DNA of 64,000 nt from the NCBI RefSeq assembly GCF_030445035.2, contig NC_080680.1:45893212-45957211 (forward strand). Direction: 5' to 3'. Position 1 is the first letter of the stretch. Each line of letters starts with the position of its first letter. This document shows positions 11,056 to 21,888 of this stretch, piece after piece. The position numbers and the translations under genes are program-made. The notes beneath the pieces were generated by a model. It was not told where the DNA came from and ran no database searches. It saw only the letters and a program-made list of their open reading frames with translations. Origin of the DNA: Dasypus novemcinctus. Taxonomy: Eukaryota > Chordata > Mammalia > Cingulata > Dasypodidae.

Positions 11056-12795
11056 AGGATTGTGGGAAGATGGTAGAGCAAGGAGTTCTAGGACTCAGTC
11101 CTACTATGACACAGCAACTATTAAACAGGTAGGATCTGTCTGAAGCAACTATTTTGAAACTCTGGAGGGAGGAGAACACCATACAGCATCCAGGGAAGAG
11201 AGTGAGAAAAAGACTGATAAATTATGGTAAGAACAGTAAATTACCTCCTCTGTGCAGTGGCTACCAGAGCCCCCCCACTCTCATGGCATGCCAATGTGGA
11301 GTCCAGCCACTGGCTAGCTGCTGATGACAGAAAGGGACTTAAAAATCCTCTTCCCCCAAAACAGCTGATCACTGACCACAGCTTTTGATTAGCAAATTCA
11401 AATCGCTGGAGGCCCAATTTTCAGGGCACCTATTATTTCCATGTACCCCAGACAAAGGTGGTGGTAGCCATTATTTCCACCTGCCCCACCCAGGAGCAGT
11501 GGCAGAGGAGACTTAAAGGTGTTGTGCTTTTTCAGGGCTGTGGGGGGCAGTAAGCTAAAGGGCATTTACTGGGCAGATCAGGAAAGTTCAACTTTGGGGA
11601 CCTATCAGAGAACCTCTTGGCACCATTCCCCAAAACACTTTGGAGCTGGTATGTGTCATCTTTGTGGGTCCCTGACCCTGTTTTGGCTGCGAAAAACTAA
11701 CTTGGGAATGTCTTCTCCAGTGTGCCCTCCTCCAAGAAGTTGTCCTCCAGACAAAAGCAGCTTGAAACAACAAAAGAAATTTTAAAACTATGCAAGCAGG
11801 AACTTCCAGGAAGATGGAGGATAGAGAGGCTGAGGGCTCACTTCTATCCCAGAAAAATAGCTAAAGAACAAGCAAAAACCATCTGGAAAACTCTTCTAGG
11901 TCTTAGGACACCAGGGGAAGGCTAGACACCACTTAGAAGAGAGAAGGGTGAAGGAAAAGTACCATGAGTAAAGCTACAGCAACAGTTGCTGGCACCCATC
12001 CCCCACACCTTCAGCACAAACAGCACTGGTTCCTCTGGCCCCTGGCAGATGGCTACATACTGAGGGGGTTCCAGGGGATCTCTTCCCCAAAAAAGGGAAG
12101 AGGGAGGGATACAACCTATGGCAAATTCAGATTTTGGGGTCTGCTTCATTGGAGGGGTGCATACTTCCAGGCTGAGTAAGGCTGCACATTGTTTGCCCTG
12201 AGAGCTAGCAGGGAGCTAAAGATAATTTGCCTTCTCAAACACCCACACCTCTGCCCTGGGCTAGTTCCTGAGGACAGAAGGAGGAAAGGTGTGGCTGGCC
12301 AAGGGAGGAGAGCAACTTCTGAGACAGTTTGATTGAGAGTCTTGCCCTGCCCTGAGGACATTGCTATGCACTGCGCACCCAGATGGGGTTACAATGAATG
12401 CATTCTCCCCTAATGTTTGAAGCCTGAGCTGAGAGGTCTGTCGAAGAGTGCTATCTGCTCACAGACCAGGAAAGTACACACAAAGAAGGGGAAAATAATA
12501 AGAAAGAAAAAAAAAAGGCAATCTATTGTCTTTACTGGCCCTCTCTCTGAGTTCCTTGGAAACTGGCCTATACCCCATTACTGGCTTCTTAGCCCAGGTT
12601 TGAGAGTTAAACAGGGGAAATCCCAAGTATCTAGAACAAGTTGAACAAAGAACCAAAGAATAGTGGTAGCACATAGCTACTTAACAGTCCATCCCTAGGC
12701 AAGAGAGAAACTAAACATCAGAGTAAATTAAATGTAATTATCAGATGCCTAGACATTAGCAAAAAATTGCAAGCAATACTAAGAAAAAAGAAGAT
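11056..12795 (+). promoter_or_regulatory. L1 5' UTR (internal promoter region)
   Basis: Moderately GC-rich, non-coding sequence directly upstream of ORF1. Two copies of a start-like 'GGAAGATGG' word occur, at about 11,070 and 11,811, each followed by sequence resembling the beginning of an L1 leader. That may mean two stacked leaders or promoter monomers. L1 promoters are internal and Pol II-driven; activity here is not shown. Confidence 0.6.
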
Positions 12796-13812
12796 ATGAC
12801 CCAGGCAAAGGAGCAAATCAAAGCTCCAGATGAGACACAGGACTTGGAACAACTAATCAATGATGTTCATATAAATCTCCTCAATCATGGTGTTGAACAG
12901 CAACATATGGCTAAAGAAATAAAAGACCTGAAGAAGACACTAAGGGATCACAAAGAAAAATTTGAAACCTTGGAGAGAAAAATAACAGAGCTTGTGGTAA
13001 TGAGAAATGCAATAAGTGAGATTAAAATTACAATAGAAGGATACAACAGCAGATATGAAATCATGGAAGAAAGAATCAGTGATGTAGAGGACAGAACAGC
13101 TGAAATTGAAAAGAGAGAAGAATACAGAGAAAAAAGAATGGAAAAGTTGAGTGGGGTCTGAGGGAGTTGTATGATAGTATGAAGTACAAAAACATATGTG
13201 TCATGGGAGTTCTAGAAGGAGAAGACAAAGGAAAATGGGGTAGAAGGGGTATTTTAAGAAATAATGGCCAAAAACTTCCCAACTCTCATGAAAGACATGA
13301 ATACCAGCATGCACAATGTATTCCAATTAGAGTAAATCCAAATAGACTTACCCCAAGGCACATAATATTCAGAATGCCAAATGTCAAAGATAAACATTAT
13401 TAAAGCAGCAAGGGTGGGGAGCAGATGTAGCCCAAGTGGTTGAGCACCTGTTTCCCATGTACAAGGTCCTGAGTTCAACATCCTGAAAAAGAAAAAAAAA
13501 GAAAAAAAAAAAAAGCAAGGGAGTAGTGAACATCACATATAAGGGACGCCCAGTAAGACTTAGTGCAGATTTCTCTTCAGAAACCATGGAGGCAAGAAGG
13601 CAATGGTATAATATGATTAAGATACTGAAAGAGAAAAACTGCCAGCCAAGAATTCTTTATCTGTCAAAACTATCTTTCAAATATGACAGTGAGTTTCAAA
13701 TATTCATAGATAAACAGAAACCAAGAAGTTTGTAAACAGTAATTCAGCTCTGCAGGAAGCACTAAAAGGAGTTCTGCAGTCAGAAAAGCAAAAACAAGAG
13801 AGAGAGGCTTGA
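12796..13812 (+). pseudogene. L1 ORF1 protein relic (RNA-binding chaperone)
   Basis: The first frame (12,796-13,161) is a charged helical segment with heptad-like spacing, the ORF1p coiled coil. It ends at a stop, and the RRM-like part resumes in another frame near 13,167 ('NLTPRHII'-type motif, seen as RLTPRHIIF). A short SINE cuts it at 13,415-13,513. The C-terminal domain continues from about 13,520 ('ITYKGRPVRLSADFSSET', 'KILKEKNCQPRILYLSKLSF'). A stop at 13,733-13,735 precedes the original end near 13,812. ORF1p normally trimerises and coats L1 RNA. This copy cannot make the protein. Confidence 0.85.
13415..13513 (+). mobile_element. Short DAS-I-type SINE in L1 ORF1
   Basis: 'GGGGAGCAGATGTAGCCCAA' then 'GTGGTTGAGCACCTGTTTCC' is a tRNA-like head with B-box-like 'AGTTCAACATC', followed directly by an A-rich tail. 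An 8-bp duplication AGCAAGGG flanks it (13,407-13,414 and 13,514-13,521). It has no GC-rich body, unlike the longer DAS-III copies in this window. Confidence 0.85.
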
Positions 13813-14814
13813 AGGAGAGTGTTGAAGTGAAGACTATCAGAAAGGGTAACCAAAAGGGAAAGTAAACAGACAAAAATAAGACACGACATATGAAAGCAAA
13901 AGGACAAAATGGTTGAAGTAATGCTTTTAGAGTAATAACATTGAATGTTAATGGATTAAATAACACAATAAAAAAATAGGCTAACATGAATAAGAAAACA
14001 TGAGCCATCCATATGCTGTCTGTAGGAAACTCACCTGAGACGCAAGGATGCAAATAGACTTAAAGTGAAAGGGTCCACACAAACAGTAACCAAAAGAGAG
14101 CAGAGATAGCTATACTGGTGTTGGACAAAACAAACTTTAAATGCAAAGAAGTGATGAGATGCAGAAGGCCATTACATATTAATAAAAAGGATAATCCACC
14201 AGAAAGAAGTAACAGTAATACGTGTCTGTACATCAAACCACTGTGCCCCAAAATACATGAGAAAAACTCTGGCAAAACTGAAAGAAGAAATAGACATCTC
14301 TACAGTAAGAATTGGAGAGAGACTTCAACACACCACTTACATCATTAGCTAGGACAACTAGGCAGAAGATCAACAAAGAAACAGAGGACATAAGCACTAT
14401 GATAAACAAGCCACAGCTGACAGACATATATAGAACATTACAACCCAAATCAGTCAGTTATACATTCTTCTCAAATGTTCATGGATCTTTCTCCAGGATA
14501 GACCACATAGTAGGCCACAAAACAGCTGTTAATAAATTTAAAAAGATTAAAATTATACAAAGCATCTTTACTGACCATAATGGAATGAAGCTGGAATCAA
14601 TAATAGGTGGGAAAGGGGAAATTTTGCAAATATATGAAAGCTAAACAACATACTCCTAAAAAATCAGTGGGTCAAAGAAGAAATCATAAGAGAAATTAGT
14701 AAATGTCTCAAGATGAATGAAAAAGAGAACATAACTTATCAAAACTTATGGCATAGAGCAAAGGCAGTGTTGAGAGGAAAATTTATAGCCCTAAACTCCT
14801 ATACTGAAAAACAT

Positions 14815-15205
14815 GGGAAGCAGATGTGGCTCAACAAGTTGGGCACCCACCTACAACATGGAAGGTCCCTGGTTCGGGTCCTGGTGCCTCCTAAAAGAAG
14901 ATGAGCAGATGCCACCCTCACCACAATGAACTAGACACTGCTGCCTCTGCCAACCAGCTAGATGCCAGCCCTGCCACAATGAGCAGATGCCACAAGCCAG
15001 CACACACTACAACCCGCAGGGAGTGGATGTGGCTCAGGTCATTGGGCACTCGCCTCCCATGTGGTCCCAGGTTCAGTTCCCAGTGCCTCCTGAAGAAGGC
15101 AAGCAAACAATGAGCAGAAAGATGAGAGAACCGTATGGGGAGGGAGGGATAAATAAAGAAAAATAAAGTAAATAAATAAATCTTAAAATAAAAAAAGGGG
15201 GGGTG
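14815..15205 (+). mobile_element. Dimeric DAS SINE in L1 ORF2
   Basis: Two tRNA-like heads in tandem, one at 14,815 ('GGAAGCAGATGTGGCTCAAC') and one at about 15,016 ('AGGGAGTGGATGTGGCTCAG'), each with a B-box-like 'GGTTC' motif, ending in an A/T-rich tail. It is either a dimeric SINE type or one SINE inserted into another. Clear flanking duplications were not found, so the ends are approximate. Confidence 0.7.
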
Positions 15206-15407
15206 GGATGAAAGAGCTAAAATTAAAGACCTAACTGAACACCTGGAGAAACTAGAAAAAAAACAGCAAACCAATCCCAAGGCAACAGAAAGAAATTACA
15301 AAGATTAGAACAGAAATAAATGGAATCAAGAAAAAAAGAAAAAGAGGAGAAAATCAACAAAACCAAAAGCTGGTTTTTGAGAAGATCAATAAATTTGACA
15401 AACAATT

Positions 15408-16206
15408 CAGGGGTTCTTAAGAAGGGGTCCATGAGCTTGAATTGAAATTTTAAAAAAATTATTCTTGTGGAGTGTGTTGGTGTGGGTGTGATATATTTAT
15501 TAAATAATACACAATATATGTGGACTTATGAAGGGGTTTGTGGTTTTCTTTTTTTTGTTTTTGTTTTTTTTTGTCTTTATTTGATTTTTTAATGTTACAT
15601 TCAAAAAATATGAGGTCCCCATATACCCCCACCTCCCTCATCCCACTCCTTCCCCTCTAACAACAACCTCCTCCATCATCATGAGACATTCATTGCATTT
15701 GGTGAATACATCTCTGAGCACTGCTGCACCTCATGGTCAATGGTCCACACCATAGCCCACACTCTCCCACAGTCCACCCAGTGGGCCGTGGCAGGACATA
15801 CAATGTCCGGTAACTGTCCCTGCAGCACCACCCAGGACAACTCCAACTCCCAAAAATGCCCCCACATCACATCTCTTCCTCCCACTCCCTACCCCCAGCA
15901 GCCACCATGGCCACTTTCTCCACATCAATGCCACATTTTCTTCGATTACTCATCACGATAGTTCATGAGTAGAATATCAGTAAATTCACTCTAATCCATA
16001 CTCTATTCCTCCATCCTGTGGACCTTAGAATGGTTGTGTCCACTCCACATCTATATCAAGAGGGGGCTTAGATTCCACATGGATGCTGGATGCAATTCTC
16101 CTGCTTTCAGTTGTAGGCACTCTTGGCTCCCTGGTGTGGTGGTTGACCTTGTGGTTTTCACTTGACTAAAAAGAGCACATGGAACAAATAAGGTTAAGAA
16201 CCCTTG
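15408..16206. mobile_element. hAT-type non-autonomous DNA transposon (interrupted)
   Basis: Termini form inverted repeats: CAGGGGTTCTTAA at 15,408-15,420 and TTAAGAACCCTTG at 16,194-16,206 (12 of 13 pair). The internal word 'AAGGGGTCCATGAGCTTGAA' fits MER-type hAT-Charlie elements. With the nested L1 piece removed, about 190 bp remain, so this is a short deletion derivative. The expected 8-bp target duplication is not evident. It lies inside L1 ORF2. Confidence 0.65.
15549..16148 (-). mobile_element. Inverted 5'-truncated L1 3' end inside the hAT element
   Basis: Reverse complement of the same 3' UTR as at 3.5-4.1 kb: 'ACATTCAAAAAATATGAGGT' at the T-rich start, 'GGACATACAATGTCCGGTAA' and 'TTAGATTCCACATGGATGCT' further on. 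An 11-bp duplication TTGTGGTTTTC flanks it (15,538-15,548 and 16,149-16,159). 600 bp long. Confidence 0.9.
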
Positions 16207-18114
16207 CCTCATATATTAATATAAAGAGAGAAGATGGAAATAAATAAAATCAGAAATGAAAGGGGAACATTACGACTGCTCTCACAGAAATAAAAAGGAT
16301 CAAAAAAGGATATTATGAGAAACTTTGCCAACAAATTAGACAACCTAGATGAAATGGGCAAAATCCTAGAAATGCACATACAATCTACATTGACTCTACA
16401 AGAAATACATGAACTCAACAAACCAATCACAAGTAAAGAGATTGAATCAGTCATCAAAAACCTTCCAACAATGAAAATTCCAGGACCAGGTGGCTTCACA
16501 GGTGATGTCTACCAAACATTTCAAGAAGAATTAATACCAATACTGTTTAAACTCTTCCAAAAAATTGAAAAGAAAGGAAAATTATCCAACACATTTTATG
16601 AAGCCAGTATAACTCTAATACCAATGCCAGATAAAGATATTACCAAAAAAATTACAGACCAATCTCTCTAATGAAAATGTATGCAAAAATTCTCAACAAA
16701 AAACTTGCAAATTGAATCTAATAACACATCAAAGACTTAAACATCACAACCAAGTGGGTTTTATTACTGGTATGCAAGGGTGGTTCAACATAAGAAAATC
16801 AATTATCATAATACACCACATTAACAAACCAACGGAAACTTTCCCTCAGTGGGGAAAGGTTAAAAGCTTTCCCTCTAAAATTAAGAACAAGAAAAAGATG
16901 CCCTTTGTCACCATTTATATTCAACATTGTGCTAGAAGTTCTAGCAGGAGCACTTAGGTAAGAAAAGGAAATAAAAGGCATCCAAATTGGAAAAAGGGAA
17001 GTAAAACTCTCACTATTCATAGTTGACATGATCTTATATTTAGAAAATCCCAAGTAATCTACAACAAAGGTACTTGAGCTAATCAACAAGTTCACCAAAG
17101 TGATGGACCAAGACCAATGTGCAAAAACCAGTATTGTTTCTATGCACTAGTAATGAGCAAGCTGAAAGAGGAAATTTTTTAAAAATCCATTTACAATAGC
17201 AAGAAAAAGTTTCAAGTACTTAGGAATAAATTTAACCAGGCATGTAAAGTATCCATATTTAGAAAACCTAAAAACACTGTTAAAAGAAATCAAATGTTGG
17301 GTTTAACTACGGCCTGTGACCTCAGCCCCTGGCAGTGGCTATAAGGTATGTTCACACATAGCTTGCTCCTACGACCCCTGCAAAGTAGGCAAAAGGAAGG
17401 TCCCTAGCCAACCCCTTTCCTGGGGTCAGCCCAGCTTGAGCATTCCATCTGGGATCTGGACCCAGATGACCCAAGTCCTCTAAGGCTCTGGGGATGCCAA
17501 GAAACAAAGCTCCTGATCCCTGGAATGTGGGAACAGCAAGCAGGGCTCCCCAATTTCCTGGGCACTGGCTTGGCGAGCAATCCATTCAGTCAGATCTAGC
17601 AGTGGGATGCCTGAGACTGATGAATGTGTTTTATCCCTCCCTAGGATAATGGTGGCTTTTCCAACATACCTGGTGACTTCCCTGTTGGGTACGTTCTCAG
17701 AAATTAGGACAACCTGCCTACTGATAATCTAAAAAGAAAGAGGCTAATCTTTTCCTGCCATACCACATGGCCACAGTATGGCTGAGAGTGGGCTCTGTAT
17801 GAGTCCCTGAATTCCAGTTAAACCCATATAAGAAAGAAGGAAAGGACAGAAAGATCTGAGATCCAGAGACCATGCGGTCATACATTTTACTTTAGCAGAA
17901 CTTTTGCATTGATTAGTATTAATATTAAGTGCTATACATATCTCCTATTCTAGATATAGGCCTGATGATTATGATGATATCTTTTCTATTCTAGATCATA
18001 TGCAGAGGGATACTGAATGTGTTAAAATTCCTGGTAAACTTAATTCATTTTCTTAGTATCTAATGAAAGTGCCTGTAAGATAAAGGAACGGCTCTCTTCA
18101 GTACTGTCTTTATT

Positions 18115-18468
18115 TTGTTTGCCATATACTTGTTTGTTGTTGCCTATACTGACTTTGTGAGTTCATGTCTATGTCAGTGCCTGTCTGTACCCCTCCTAGC
18201 TATCCTAAGCATAACCACTGCTGTGGGAACTGAGGTTGGTCACCACAATCTCTCTGCAGGGTTAACCAACAGCATAAAAGAACTCAAGGAAAAATGCTGT
18301 TTCCCATCAACTTTGGGAGGATGCAGCCTCTGAAAGCACCTGGACTTTCTCACTCTCACAGTCCAGTATTTCATGGCTGGCCCCCTTTTGGGCCTGCTCG
18401 TCACCATCTTCTTTATCCTTTTAGTGGGGCCATGTAGCTTCAAAATTCAAATTAAGTTTATTTCTTAA
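18115..18468 (+). pseudogene. Gammaretrovirus-type env transmembrane subunit remnant
   Basis: Old endogenous copy, broken. One frame (18,115-18,333) holds a hydrophobic stretch resembling a fusion-peptide region followed by a polar helix start (SAGLTNSIKELKEK), then a stop. A second frame (18,361-18,468) reads a membrane anchor, GPLLGLLVTIFFILLVGPCS, and ends at a TAA. The 'LLGLL...GPC' anchor is characteristic of gammaretroviral TM subunits. The region between fusion peptide and anchor is much shorter than in complete envelopes, so most of the ectodomain is missing. It is not translatable as one protein. Confidence 0.6.
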
Positions 18469-18686
18469 AGAATCATTGTCTTATTAGTCATGCAGGATTT
18501 CATCCAGTTCCAATCAGGGTGTCAGACCTGTCTTCCCTCAACCTCAATAGAATAGCCAGAGTTTATGCCCTGTCAAGTCAGAGACTATAGCCTTAATCAG
18601 CAGGAAGTAACTACAGAAGAATGACCATTGCCCCTCAGCAACCCCTTAAGAATAAGAGTGTGGACTCTCTAGGGGGGAGTTGAGGC

Positions 18687-19064
18687 ATGTTGGTATAGAA
18701 AGGGAGAAAGCAGCTAGCCAACAGAAAGCATGGCTGCAAGACCCTGCTGAGACCTTATCCTCAACCTTGAGATCCCAATTGGGACTTTTTCCAGGGCTTA
18801 GAGGAGGCCCTGGATATTCCAAAAAGGCCTCACCATTGGCCCCCACCATTGATGGAGTAACCAATAACAGCTGGGGCCCCTCCCCTTACCATTAGCAAGG
18901 GGAGGAATAATTAGTAGTTTAAAAGGTGACTACACAAGTCAAAACTCTCTCTCTACCTAGAGGAGCCCATACCAAATCTCAGTGCATATTTATATCCTCT
19001 CCCATTTCTCAACAAGCTCTTTTCTTTTTCCCCATTTTCCAATAAATTCGTTTCACTGGCCTAA
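18687..19064 (+). repeat. ERV 3' LTR-like segment, ending at polyadenylation site
   Basis: Begins near TGTTGGTATAG after a purine-rich stretch at 18,672-18,686 (a possible polypurine tract) and ends shortly after AATAAA (about 19,041) with an A-rich tail. U5 is not seen, as expected if the source was a polyadenylated RNA. Its sequence differs from the LTRs at 40.7, 47.4 and 62.3 kb, so it is a related but distinct LTR family. Confidence 0.55.
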
Positions 19065-19661
19065 CTAAAAAACAAAAACAAAAAAAGACAGAAAAAAGAA
19101 AAATAAATCAAACAAAACTTAAATGGAATAGCATTCCACATTCATGGATTGGAAGACTAAACATTGTAAAGATGTCAATTCTACCCAAACTGATTTATAG
19201 ATTCAATGCAATCCGAATCAAAATTCCAACAGCCTACTTTACTGAAATAGAAAGGCAATTAACAAATTTATTTGGAAGGGAAAGTGCACTTCAATAGCCA
19301 AAAGCATCCTAAAAAAGAGGAGCAATGTGAGAGGACACTAACTATCTGAACTTGAAACATACTACAAAGCCACAGGAGTAAAAATAGCATGGTATTGGTA
19401 TAAAGGTAGACATATTGATCAGAGGAATAGAATTTAGAGTCCAGAAATAGACACTTACCTTTAGGGCCAACGGGTTTTTGGCAAATCTACCAAGTTGACT
19501 TTACTGGGACAAAGTAGACTCTTCAACAAATGGTGCTTGGAGAACTGGATATCCATTTCCAAAAGAATTAAAGAGGAATCCTATCTCACTCCCTATACAT
19601 GAATCAACTCAAAGTGGATCAAAGACCTAAATATAAAAGCCAGGATCATAAAACTACTAGA

Positions 19662-20073
19662 GGGAAGCAGATTAGGCCCAACGGATGGGTGTCTGCCTAC
19701 CACATGGGAGGTCCGAGATTCAAACCCAGGGCCTCCTGACCCATGTGATGAGGTGGCCCACGCGCAGTGCTGATGCACGCAAGAAGTGCCATGGCACGAA
19801 GGGGTGTCCCCTGCGTAGGGGAGCCCCATGTGCAAGGAATGTGCCCCATAAGGAGAGCCACCTAGCGTGAAAAAAGTGCAGCTTGCCCAGGAGTGGCGCT
19901 GCACACACGGAGAGCTGACGTAGCAAGATGACGCAACAAAAAGAGACACAGATTCCAGTGCCACTGACAAGAATACAAGCGGACACAGAAGAAGACACAG
20001 TGAAAAGACACAGAGAGCAGACAATGGTAGGGGTGGGGTTGAGAAATAAATTTAAAAATAAATAAATAAATAC
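19662..20073 (+). mobile_element. DAS-III SINE in L1 ORF2
   Basis: tRNA-like head ('GGGAAGCAGATTAGGCCCAA', B-box-like 'GGTCCGAGATTCAAACCC'), GC-rich body ('GGAGAGCTGACGTAGCAAGA', 'CACAGAGAGCAGACAATGG') and an A/T-rich tail. Duplication AACTACTAGA flanks it (19,652-19,661 and 20,074-20,083). Confidence 0.93.
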
Positions 20074-20902
20074 AACTACTAGAAGAAAATGTAGGGAAAC
20101 ATCTTAGAGACCACGTGGTAGATAGCAGTTTCTTGGACCTTACACCCAAAGAATGCACAACAAAAGAAAAAAACAGATAAGTGGAACCTCCTCAAAATTA
20201 AACAATTTTGCACCTCAAAGTACTTTATCGAAAGGGTGAAAAGGCAGCCAACTCAATGGGCATGCTACAATTCAACAATAAAGAGACAAACAACCCAGTT
20301 TAAGAATGGGCAAAAGATTGAATAGACACTTGTCTGAAGAAGAAATACAAATGGCAAAAAAACACATGAAAAAAATATTCAACATCACTAGCAATTAGAG
20401 AAGTGCACATCAAAACTACAATGAGATATCATTTCACACCTATTAGAATGGCCACTATTAAAAAGTCAGAAAACTGTAGGTGTTGGAGAGGATGTGGAGA
20501 GCTAGGAACACTTATTCACTGTTGGTGGGAATGTGGAATGGTAGAGCCACTGTGGAGGACTGGTTTGGCAGTTCCTAAAGAAGTTGAACATAGACTTGCC
20601 ATGTGACCTTGCTGGGTATACATCCAGAAGAACTGAGAACAATGACAATAACAGACATCTGCACACTGACATTCATAGTGGTGTTATTCGCAATTGCCAA
20701 AAGATGGAAACAACCTAAGTGTCCATCAATGGATAAATGGATAAACAAACCATGGTGTATACACAGTATGGACTATTATGCAGCTGTAAGAAGAAATGAA
20801 GTTGTGAAGCATATGAAAACACAGATGAACCTGGGAGACATTATGTTGAGTGAAGCAAGCCAGACACAAAAGGACAAATACTGTATGATTGCACTATTAT
20901 GA

Positions 20903-21357
20903 ACTAAATATATTGCATAAATTCATGGGGTTAATACCTAGAATATAAGTCACCAGAAAAAAGAATGAGGTTAGAGAATGGAAAGCCAAGGGTTAATCTG
21001 TAAAGAATTGGTAAAAAGGTTGTGTGTTAATCTTTGGAAATGAACAGAAATGGTGAGAGCACATCATAGTGTACCTAATTACAATTGAAGGAGAAAGTCT
21101 AAGGTCACGTATATATTACCAGAAGGAAAGCTAAAAAATGTAACATGAGATTGTATAGCATAGTGAAGCCTCATGTGAAATACAAATAGGCTAATGTTGC
21201 ATTTATAAGGCTGTTTTTTGTTGAAACTGAACAAATGTACATTAATGTTATGACATGTTAATATCAGACAAAAACACCAAAGCAAACTTGGGACAATAGT
21301 GTATAGTAATATATTAATAATCTCCCATTAAGGATAAAAAAGAAAAAAAAAAAAGGA
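20903..21357 (+). repeat. L1 3' UTR with A-rich tail
   Basis: Follows the ORF2 stop. AT-rich, with no similarity that I can see to the G-rich 3' UTR at 1.8-4.1 kb, so the window contains at least two L1 3' UTR types. It ends in an A-rich tail at about 21,338-21,355. Confidence 0.7.
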
Positions 21358-21368
21358 AATATACTAAG

Positions 21369-21888
21369 TGTAGCAGTTTGATATTATTGATGAATTCCAA
21401 AAAGAAATATTGGATTATGTTTGTAAGCTGATCATTTCCTCTAGGCAGATTAGATTATATTAGATTCATAGCTTTACTTGATTAAGTAATTATGTAAACC
21501 TCTTGTGCCAGTAGGCCATTGAGTCCCCACTCTTTTGTGGGTGGAAACTCACAGATAAAAGGCATGGCAAAGGACAGGGTTAAGGGTTTTTGATCTTGGA
21601 GTTTTGATGTTGGAGTTTGATGCTGAAGCCTTAAGCTGGAGCCCTGGGAGGAGAGGATCTCTGAGACTGGAAAGAAGCGAGCCCTGGGAAGAGAAACCCA
21701 GGAAGCCTGAATACTCACAGATGTTGGTAGCCATCTTGCTCCAACATGTGAAAATAAACTTTGGTGAGGGAAGTAACTTATGCTTTATGGCCTGGTATCT
21801 CTAAGCTCCTATCCCAAATAAATACCCATTGTAAAAACCAACCAATTTTTGGTATTTTGCATGAGCACTCCTTTAGCTGACTAATACA
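21369..21888 (+). mobile_element. MaLR/ERVL-type LTR
   Basis: Starts TGTAGCAGTTTG and ends CTAATACA, 520 bp. The same LTR occurs inverted at 30,148-30,822 (shared 'TGAATTCCAAAAA' start and 'GCTGACTAATACA'-like end). It contains an AATAAA signal (near 21,818). It is immediately followed by a primer-site-like 'ATTTGGTCCAGGAGTGGGGC', typical of ERVL/MaLR internals. Confidence 0.8.

Larger units (their letters stand above)
17295..19099 (+). mobile_element. Retroposed endogenous-retrovirus transcript (env/3' LTR) in L1 ORF2
   Basis: About 1.8 kb of retrovirus-derived sequence between near-identical 13-bp repeats (17,282-17,294 and 19,100-19,112, one mismatch) and closed by an A-rich tail starting near 19,065. 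It carries a transmembrane env remnant, a 3' UTR and a 3' LTR-like segment with 'CCAATAAATTCGTTTC' just before the tail, so it ends where a polyadenylated transcript would end. This points to an L1-mediated copy of viral-type mRNA rather than integrase-mediated insertion. Parts at 17,880-18,070 and 18,480-18,680 parallel 46,200-46,390 and 46,920-47,130 in the provirus. The first 600 bases are not identified. Confidence 0.7.
13930..20902 (+). pseudogene. L1 ORF2 relic (endonuclease / reverse transcriptase)
   Basis: Fragments in order: endonuclease-like region 13,930-14,650; linker 14,700-15,400; RT region 16,215-17,290, including the frame at 16,315-16,671 (motif PITSKEIESVIKNLP); C-terminal region 19,110-20,902 with the zinc-knuckle neighbourhood ([20 protein letters not shown]) and the end DKYCMIALL followed by a stop. 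Part of the RT core is deleted near 16,840. At 17,016-17,030 the catalytic box reads F-I-V-D-M, where the family has F-A-D-D-M, so one catalytic aspartate is lost. Five later elements interrupt it. Confidence 0.9.
11056..21357 (+). mobile_element. Near full-length L1, split by later insertions
   Basis: Contains, in order, a 5' UTR, an ORF1 relic, an ORF2 relic ending at 20,902 and a 3' UTR with an A-rich tail (about 21,338-21,355). Subtracting the identified inserts (about 3.5 kb) leaves roughly 6.8 kb, the length of a complete mammalian L1. Both ORFs carry stops, frameshifts and deletions, so the element is dead. I could not find convincing target duplications at its outer ends. The exact 5' boundary (near 'GTGGGAAGATGGTAGAGCAA') is inferred from where L1-like sequence begins. 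Confidence 0.88.
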
